DNA from: UBA5794 sp965368815 | GTDB taxonomy: Bacteria; Actinomycetota; Acidimicrobiia; Spongiisociales; UBA5794 | Assembly (NCBI GenBank): GCA_965368815.1 | Contig: CBDUOH010000023.1 | Coordinates: forward strand, 1 to 26,553 | Direction of reading: 5' to 3' | Length of the DNA: 26,553 nt | In this document: piece by piece, positions 21,614 through 26,553 of the stretch | Layout: each line of letters opens with the position of its first letter | Position numbering within the stretch: the stretch's first letter is position 1 | The notes under the pieces: generated by a model | The model's database searches: none | Told to the model about the DNA's origin: nothing | Seen by the model: only the letters and a program-made list of their open reading frames with translations | Program-made: the position numbers and the translations under genes

Positions 21614-24489
21614 GACGGGTGTGCATGGTCGTGATCGTCCTGGCCCTCATCGCCACCGCATGCACACCTTCAGATGAGGTGAGCGGAACCACAACGACCT
21701 CGACGACGCCAACCGGTCCGATCGGGTCGTCTCCACCTCCGAGCCCGCCTGAGATCATTCCCCTGTTGGCGACGCTCGGCGACGATTCGACCGTTGCGGG
21801 CCAAACGGTATTCCTGATGAGCCGGGTCCTGGCATCCGAGCCGATTCGACGGCTCGAACTGTGGGTGAACGGCGAAAAGGTCGACGAAGTCGAATTCGAT
21901 GAGCCCACGGACGATCCCCCCTTCTCGTGGGAATGGGTGCCGGGTTCGATCGGGTTGCAGGCTGCTGCCGTTCGGGCAATCAACGAGTCGGGCGAGGTTG
22001 CCGAGTCATTCCCCACTTGGTTCCGCGTCGAGGCACCAGTCGACACCGAGACAGGGGCACCGATCGGGGATCTTCCTGCGTCACCGCTGGGGACTCCGAC
22101 GGACAAAGTCACAATGGATGCGGAGGCGTGTAGCGCGACATTCGAGGTTGCAGCGGCGCCGGATCAGCTCGGCCTGTACGTGACGGCTTCGTCGTTCGGG
22201 GTCGCCGGATCGGCCGCTGTCGCGGTCCTGCCCGCAGCGGGAGGCGAGGTGTCGATGCCTCTCACAGGATCGCCGGTCATCGTTTCAGTTCTGTCGTATG
22301 ACGAGAGCAAAGCCGATCCTGAGGCCACGATCATCGTGCCGGGAGCGCCCGATTGCGCCATGGGAACCTGGGAAGGGGCCATGGGCTTCGACGGATCAGT
22401 CCTCGTAGGCGGCGCAGGCTTCGATGCGACAAGCCTGGATGCGACCTATCTGTACGTGACCGAGGATGACTCGACATGGTTCAGAGTTCCCGATACCGGG
22501 TTTGTGACTCGAGGCCGCGACGGATTCGACTACGCCGGTCTCCTGCCCCAGGTCGCACCTGGCGGCCATCTCGAAGTCGAGGTCTGGGGCCGAGGCGCAC
22601 GGGGTCTGGAAGGTCTGGGGAGGGGTCGATTCACCGCCACGTCGGGAGGACCAGCCGAGGCGATGTGGGGCGGAGCTGTTCAGCCGGTCACACCGTATTC
22701 ATCACTGAACATCGTCCGCCAGGCACCGATCATCGACTCCTCGGGGTTCACGGAGACGTTGCTACTGAGCGACGTCGTGTGCTCGGGGTCGTTCTTCAAT
22801 CCGGATTGCGGTCCGGATCCATCCACCGTCCGCTGGAACTCGGGGTTGACCGGGGCCGACGCAGGCTTGGTCCAGGTGTCGACGACGCCGCTGCCGACCG
22901 AACCGGCGATCAGTTTCCCCGGACTTCTCTGGTCGATTGAATTCGCCATGGACGGTGCGGCCACCCGTGATGTCGAACTTCCGTTGAAGGAAGTTGTAGC
23001 CGGAACGTGGCTCCCGAAATCGACAGGCACTGGCGCGACTCCGACGCCCGAATTCAGCTTGGTCGCCTACTCCCAGTTCGAAGCCATGGCGCTTGATTTC
23101 GGAGCAAACGCACCGACCGCACCCCCGGGTGCGACAGCGCGGGTCGGGCTGCCGTTCCTCGGCAACTTATTCCAGAACACGCCTCCGGACCGCATCTGGG
23201 TGCGCGTCATCCCGCTGATCGACGACCTCCCCGTGGCGGGCGCAAGCAATGTGGTGCAGTATCGGGTGGAGGACGAAGCACTGGTGTTGTCTCCCGACGC
23301 ACAGCAGCTCTTCGACTCGTATTACACGACCCAGATCGAATTCACACAGCCCCAACGCGGCAATGACACATTCGCTCGCTGTGTCCGTGTCGTGGAAAAC
23401 CCGTTCGGCAAGGAGAACCCGGTTCCCGACGAGTTCCCCTGGAACGCTTTCGGTACGCAGACATGGCAGGCCGAATTCAATGTCTTCCGCGACTGGGCCG
23501 GTGTCTGGACGGCTCAGGGCAAGCAGTCCACCGGTCTCGTTCCGGGCGCCACGGTCTGTGCACGACATCCGGACCCTCCCGACGATGACTTCTTCGATTT
23601 CGTCGGCGACGCCATAGCGTTTGTCGGTGACGTCTGGGACACCTTCAAGAACATGGTCGACATGATCAAGGCGGGGATCATCGAGGGCATCGTCGACATC
23701 GTTGGATGCGAGCCCAAGTCCACGTGCGTGGCGGCATTGACGGCACTCGCTGACGCCGGGCTCGCGGCCGTGGGGGTGCCACCGACACTCCCGAGTTTCA
23801 ACGAGTTCATCGAGGCGGCGAAAGGGGACATCGCAAGCGCCCTGGCCAAGGAGCTGGTCGGCCAGTCCTGCGGCGCAATCCCGTGTGAGGAGTTCGCAAA
23901 GGATTTCATCGACGACGCGCTTGACGACATTCAGGGCCACTTCTCGGACATGGCCGTGTCCAATTCCAACTCCGACGGCTGGGAGCTGCTCCTCAATCCG
24001 GGCATCATCGTTGTTCCTGAGCCGGCCGGTCAGCTGTTTCTCGGTTCGGCCAAGGTCACGTTCACTCGAACCGCGTACTCGAACCCGAGCTTCCCCGCGC
24101 CGGCATTCTGCGCCGTCAGTCTGACGACGGAAGGTTCGGGGTTTGTCGACTGGACCGAGAAGGGTGGACTCATCAGCCACGTCAACGGCGCTGTGCAAGG
24201 AGTCGTCGTAGCTGCCGAGTCGACGACGGCCAATCTTTCGAAACTGGCGCCGGGCGAATCATTGACGGTGGGGGTTTCGGGCCTCGACTTCGATCGATTC
24301 GCATATCTCAAAGGAACCGAGCCATTTCAGGGCGGTTTCAAGTCTCAGGAGAAGCTGAAGTCGCTCGCTCTCTTTGCAGACCCTGACACCACATTGACGA
24401 TGGTCGCCGACGTGTGTGGCAAGCAGTTCACCGATTCAGCGAAGTTGAAGTCGATAGCAGGATCGCCTGCCGACATACCCACGAAGTAG
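21610..24489 (+). CDS. large surface lipoprotein with Ig-like N-terminal domain
   Basis: This lipoprotein of 959 residues has a signal peptide ending in the lipobox ATAC with Cys18. A Thr/Pro linker follows, then an Ig-like domain at about 50-140 (DSTVAGQTVFLMSRV, WEWVPGSIGLQAAAV) like that of the preceding gene product. The rest is beta-rich, with Cys pairs and a helical insertion at about 700-780 (VGDVWDTFKNMVDMIKAG and the following segments). No enzyme motif was found. The ATG overlaps the preceding stop as ATGA, so the two surface proteins are translationally coupled. Ligand binding or adhesion is possible. Size and codon use look normal for the host, with no sign of breakage. Confidence 0.75.
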   Translation: MRRVCMVVIVLALIATACTPSDEVSGTTTTSTTPTGPIGSSPPPSPPEIIPLLATLGDDSTVAGQTVFLMSRVLASEPIRRLELWVNGEKVDEVEFDEPTDDPPFSWEWVPGSIGLQAAAVRAINESGEVAESFPTWFRVEAPVDTETGAPIGDLPASPLGTPTDKVTMDAEACSATFEVAAAPDQLGLYVTASSFGVAGSAAVAVLPAAGGEVSMPLTGSPVIVSVLSYDESKADPEATIIVPGAPDCAMGTWEGAMGFDGSVLVGGAGFDATSLDATYLYVTEDDSTWFRVPDTGFVTRGRDGFDYAGLLPQVAPGGHLEVEVWGRGARGLEGLGRGRFTATSGGPAEAMWGGAVQPVTPYSSLNIVRQAPIIDSSGFTETLLLSDVVCSGSFFNPDCGPDPSTVRWNSGLTGADAGLVQVSTTPLPTEPAISFPGLLWSIEFAMDGAATRDVELPLKEVVAGTWLPKSTGTGATPTPEFSLVAYSQFEAMALDFGANAPTAPPGATARVGLPFLGNLFQNTPPDRIWVRVIPLIDDLPVAGASNVVQYRVEDEALVLSPDAQQLFDSYYTTQIEFTQPQRGNDTFARCVRVVENPFGKENPVPDEFPWNAFGTQTWQAEFNVFRDWAGVWTAQGKQSTGLVPGATVCARHPDPPDDDFFDFVGDAIAFVGDVWDTFKNMVDMIKAGIIEGIVDIVGCEPKSTCVAALTALADAGLAAVGVPPTLPSFNEFIEAAKGDIASALAKELVGQSCGAIPCEEFAKDFIDDALDDIQGHFSDMAVSNSNSDGWELLLNPGIIVVPEPAGQLFLGSAKVTFTRTAYSNPSFPAPAFCAVSLTTEGSGFVDWTEKGGLISHVNGAVQGVVVAAESTTANLSKLAPGESLTVGVSGLDFDRFAYLKGTEPFQGGFKSQEKLKSLALFADPDTTLTMVADVCGKQFTDSAKLKSIAGSPADIPTK

Positions 24490-24515
24490 CGCATCTGAGG
24501 AAATGGAGAACAGCC

Positions 24516-25121
24516 ATGAAGACAATGAGGCCACTGTTGTTGACCTGCGGGCTTGCGCTGGTCCTGTCGGCCTGCGGAGGTTCTGGAAGCGACGCCACGG
24601 TGGACGATGGCTCGGATACGACCGTTGCCCAGCAGGGCGAGACGACGACATCGGGAGCCAACCAAGGGCACGCTGATACGACGACCACTGCCAGCGGTGG
24701 CCTTGGTGAACCTATCGGGGACCTACCGAGACCGTGCGAGTTCATCTCAGCGGAAGACATGAGCACGTTGCTCGGGGTCGAGGTGACAAGCGAAGAGGAA
24801 TACGGAAGCGACTGCTTCTACATACCGGTGGCAGGCTTCGGAGCAGGGTTCGATGCCCACACATCGGCTCTCGCGTTGTCGCCGGAGGATTGCAGGTTCC
24901 TACTCCAGACCGAACCCATCCTTCCGGGCGAAACAGTGGAGCCAGCTACGGACTACGGCGACCTCGCCTCAATCATCACCACCGCAACGAGCACACAGAT
25001 CGAGGTCTGTGCGCCCGAAGCAGCGGTCATGGTGACGGTGTCCGGAAGCGAAAGCGATCGGCACGATGAACGCCTCGCTGCGGCGAGGCAGATCGTGGAC
25101 ATGATCCTGGCGGATCTCTAG
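24516..25121 (+). CDS. lipoprotein, DUF3558-like
   Basis: This 201-residue lipoprotein has a signal peptide with lipobox LSAC (Cys19), followed by a Thr/Gly/Asp-rich linker of about 45 residues. The folded part starts at PRPCEFISAEDMSTLLG, as in the actinobacterial lipoproteins called DUF3558, with Cys residues in pairs (CEF, DCFY, DCRF, VCAP) that may form disulfides. It should be anchored outside the membrane. GGAG lies 7 bases before the ATG, 26 bases after the large lipoprotein. The segment PIGDLP also occurs near the Ig-like domain of the large lipoprotein, which suggests a related origin of the linkers. Function unknown. Confidence 0.75.
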   Translation: MKTMRPLLLTCGLALVLSACGGSGSDATVDDGSDTTVAQQGETTTSGANQGHADTTTTASGGLGEPIGDLPRPCEFISAEDMSTLLGVEVTSEEEYGSDCFYIPVAGFGAGFDAHTSALALSPEDCRFLLQTEPILPGETVEPATDYGDLASIITTATSTQIEVCAPEAAVMVTVSGSESDRHDERLAAARQIVDMILADL

Positions 25122-25164
25122 GCCGCCCGACGCCTACGTTCGCTCGGGGGAACTGGAATGCGCG

Positions 25165-25281
25165 ATGTCGCCCTACGACGGGCATGGCGGGTTCGTGTTC
25201 GACGCTGGCATCGCACACAACAGGGTTCCCAAGGCCTTGCCCGCGATACAAGAACGGACTCGACAGCTGAACCGGGTCTGA
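25165..25281 (+). other. possible small ORF or gene remnant in the intergenic gap
   Basis: A 38-codon frame (ATG 25165 to TGA 25281) has high GC at third positions like a coding sequence, and the frame stays open for some codons upstream of the ATG. There is no ribosome binding site and no recognised family. It may be the remnant of a lost gene or chance. The gap also holds a weak 5-bp hairpin (GGCGG 25109-25113 with CCGCC 25123-25127) at the lipoprotein stop. Confidence 0.2.
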
Positions 25282-25313
25282 ACTGTGACTCTGTTCTCGC
25301 CCCCTGAACGCCT

Positions 25314-26540
25314 TCAAGTCGCGGCCGAATGTCGGCCAGTCAGGATGTAGGTGTCCATCGTTCCGATTCCCTTGACAACGACGGAATCACGTCGTGTGAA
25401 GGCGTACTGACTTCCAAGGAGCTCGTAGGTGTGCGGCGAGACCTGGATCTCACCGGGGATACCGGTCGATTCCATTCGACTGGCGGTGTTGACAGTGGCT
25501 CCCCAAAGGTCGTAGGCGGGCTTCTTGGATCCGATCACACCAGCGATGACAGGGCCGGAGTGCACGCCGATTCTCATCCGGAGATGGTGGCCCAGGAATG
25601 TCCTGCCGTTCATGAGATCGCGGATGGCGAGCGCGAGGTCAGCGATGTGAGCCGCGTGGTCGGGATCGGGCTCCGGAACGCCCGCAGCGACCATGTATTC
25701 GTCGCCGACCGTTTTGATCTTCTCGAGTCCTCGCTCCTCCACCAATCCATCAATGGTGCTGAACACTTCGTTGAGCAGATTGATGAGGTCCGGAGCGGTC
25801 ATCGAATCACTGAGCGGCGTGAAGTTCACAATGTCCGCGAACAGCACGGACACGTCGGACGGGTTGTCGGCTATCAGCGACGAATCCAGCTTGAGCCTTG
25901 CTGCTATCGCGTGAGGCAGCATGTTGTGTAACAGATCGTCTGAGCGCCTCTGGAATCGGTCTCGCTGCCGGACGAAGTACGCCATCACGAGGAAAGTCAG
26001 GAACGTCGCACCAAGAATGTTCACCGCTACGTCCGACGGTATATCAGGCTGCACGTACCTCGGTTCGATGTACTCCGTCATGGCCGCCGCCGCGATGACC
26101 GATGCGGCAAAGACAGCGAACCAGATGGCGGCGGCGCGCACACTGAAGACGATGAGTGCTCCCAGAACAGCGATCAGCCCCCACACGACTGTTCCACCCG
26201 ACGGCACCAACCCGCCGAAGAGGTACGTGACAATGATCTCCTGGGTCACGTCGAAGGCAAACATGCCGGTGAGCACGGGAGCGATCCAGAGCGGACGCAG
26301 CCGGAGAAGAGCAAGACTCACGAGGTGGACGATTGCCTGCACCGCCACAACCGCGGCCGCAAGATGGGCACCGGCCAGCCAATCGAAGAGGGCCCCCAGA
26401 AGGACGAACGGAAGCGAAACCCAGATCGCACCGACGATCACCCGCCTCCTGCCGCTCCTCAGTTCGTCCTCATCGGCGTAGGACCCAAAGTCGAGAAGCC
26501 ATTCGAACATGTGCCGGAACCGGCGGAGCGCCAAAGACAT
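25314..26540 (-). CDS. membrane-bound class III adenylate cyclase
   Basis: This 408-residue protein makes cAMP from ATP. Residues of about 34-190 hold six predicted membrane helices, followed by a helical linker and a class III catalytic domain at about 228-400. The metal-binding aspartates are Asp236 (FADIVNF) and Asp280 (VGDEYM). Lys276 and Asp344 (YDLWG) are the adenine-specifying pair, and Asn351 and Arg355 (NTASR) the transition-state pair. All catalytic residues are therefore present in one chain, and the enzyme should work as a homodimer. The ATG at 26540 follows a TACGAT box by 6 bases, a leaderless layout, so it is preferred over the GTG one codon upstream. It may signal through a CRP-type regulator. 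Confidence 0.9.
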   Translation of the reverse strand: MSLALRRFRHMFEWLLDFGSYADEDELRSGRRRVIVGAIWVSLPFVLLGALFDWLAGAHLAAAVVAVQAIVHLVSLALLRLRPLWIAPVLTGMFAFDVTQEIIVTYLFGGLVPSGGTVVWGLIAVLGALIVFSVRAAAIWFAVFAASVIAAAAMTEYIEPRYVQPDIPSDVAVNILGATFLTFLVMAYFVRQRDRFQRRSDDLLHNMLPHAIAARLKLDSSLIADNPSDVSVLFADIVNFTPLSDSMTAPDLINLLNEVFSTIDGLVEERGLEKIKTVGDEYMVAAGVPEPDPDHAAHIADLALAIRDLMNGRTFLGHHLRMRIGVHSGPVIAGVIGSKKPAYDLWGATVNTASRMESTGIPGEIQVSPHTYELLGSQYAFTRRDSVVVKGIGTMDTYILTGRHSAAT

Positions 26541-26546
26541 CACGAG

Positions 26547-26552
26547 ATCGTA
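26547..26552 (-). promoter_or_regulatory. -10 box of the cyclase gene (leaderless)
   Basis: TACGAT on the minus strand is followed by CTCGTG and the ATG at 26540. The -35 region falls outside the window. Confidence 0.4.
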
Positions 26553-26553
26553 A

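Noticed and set aside
23167..24198. 343-codon open frame on the minus strand
   Set aside because: It is antisense to the large lipoprotein gene and has no domain or ribosome binding site; the plus-strand frame has a lipobox and coupled start.
25314..26540. Guanylate cyclase
   Set aside because: Lys276 and Asp344 are the adenine-selecting pair; guanylate cyclases usually have Glu and Cys at these places.
1..26553. CRISPR array, insertion sequence, prophage or integrative element
   Set aside because: No spaced direct repeats, transposase, integrase or phage genes were seen. The tRNA at the left edge has no nearby integrase or duplicated 3' end.

Overview
This window is about 26.5 kb of high-GC DNA with actinobacterial features. 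Genes are compact and often overlap by 1-4 bases, and GTG and TTG starts are common. Many start codons lie 6-8 bases after a TANNNT -10 box, which implies leaderless transcripts. A heliorhodopsin, a mycobacterial-style PlsB and Thr-rich lipoproteins point to a monoderm actinobacterium. An Acidimicrobiia-like lineage is my guess, from general resemblance only. I see no insertion sequence, phage gene, CRISPR array or integrase.

Left part (1-10.6 kb), mostly housekeeping and envelope genes: tRNA-Val(CAC); a minimal zinc metallopeptidase; a small Ala-rich protein translationally coupled to a PlsB-type glycerol-3-phosphate acyltransferase; a DivIVA/ATP-synthase-b-like coiled-coil protein; NfuA; a small conserved-looking protein; hypoxanthine phosphoribosyltransferase; a nitronate-monooxygenase-family flavoenzyme; an MFS exporter; and a secreted M15-type peptidase fused to FG-GAP-like calcium-binding repeats.

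Middle (10.6-12.9 kb): a heliorhodopsin gene on the minus strand with the Schiff-base lysine and the family's polar residues. A VOC/glyoxalase-like gene follows it and a DoxX-like membrane protein is divergent from it. MobB (molybdenum cofactor guanylation) comes next and is divergent from the molybdoenzyme operon.

Right part (12.9-25.1 kb): a tightly packed operon for an exported type II DMSO-reductase-family molybdoenzyme of the NarG/NxrA kind. The gene order is Tat-exported catalytic alpha subunit, an unrecognised 101-residue protein, a four-cluster Fe-S beta subunit, a TorD-like chaperone, a heme-b gamma subunit with an added C-terminal membrane anchor, and a polytopic membrane protein of about nine helices. 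Genes for an Ig-like surface protein, a 959-residue lipoprotein and a second lipoprotein follow in the same direction with short gaps or overlaps, so the transcript may run to 25.1 kb. The promoter has a 17-bp spacer and an FNR/CRP-like palindrome over its -10 box. A membrane-bound class III adenylate cyclase, convergent with the operon, closes the window.

The most interesting content is the exported NXR/nitrate-reductase-like respiratory complex, with an unknown small subunit and an unfamiliar membrane partner, lying about 1.2 kb from a heliorhodopsin. Substrate and direction of the molybdoenzyme (nitrate reduction, nitrite oxidation or another oxyanion) cannot be decided from sequence reading alone.
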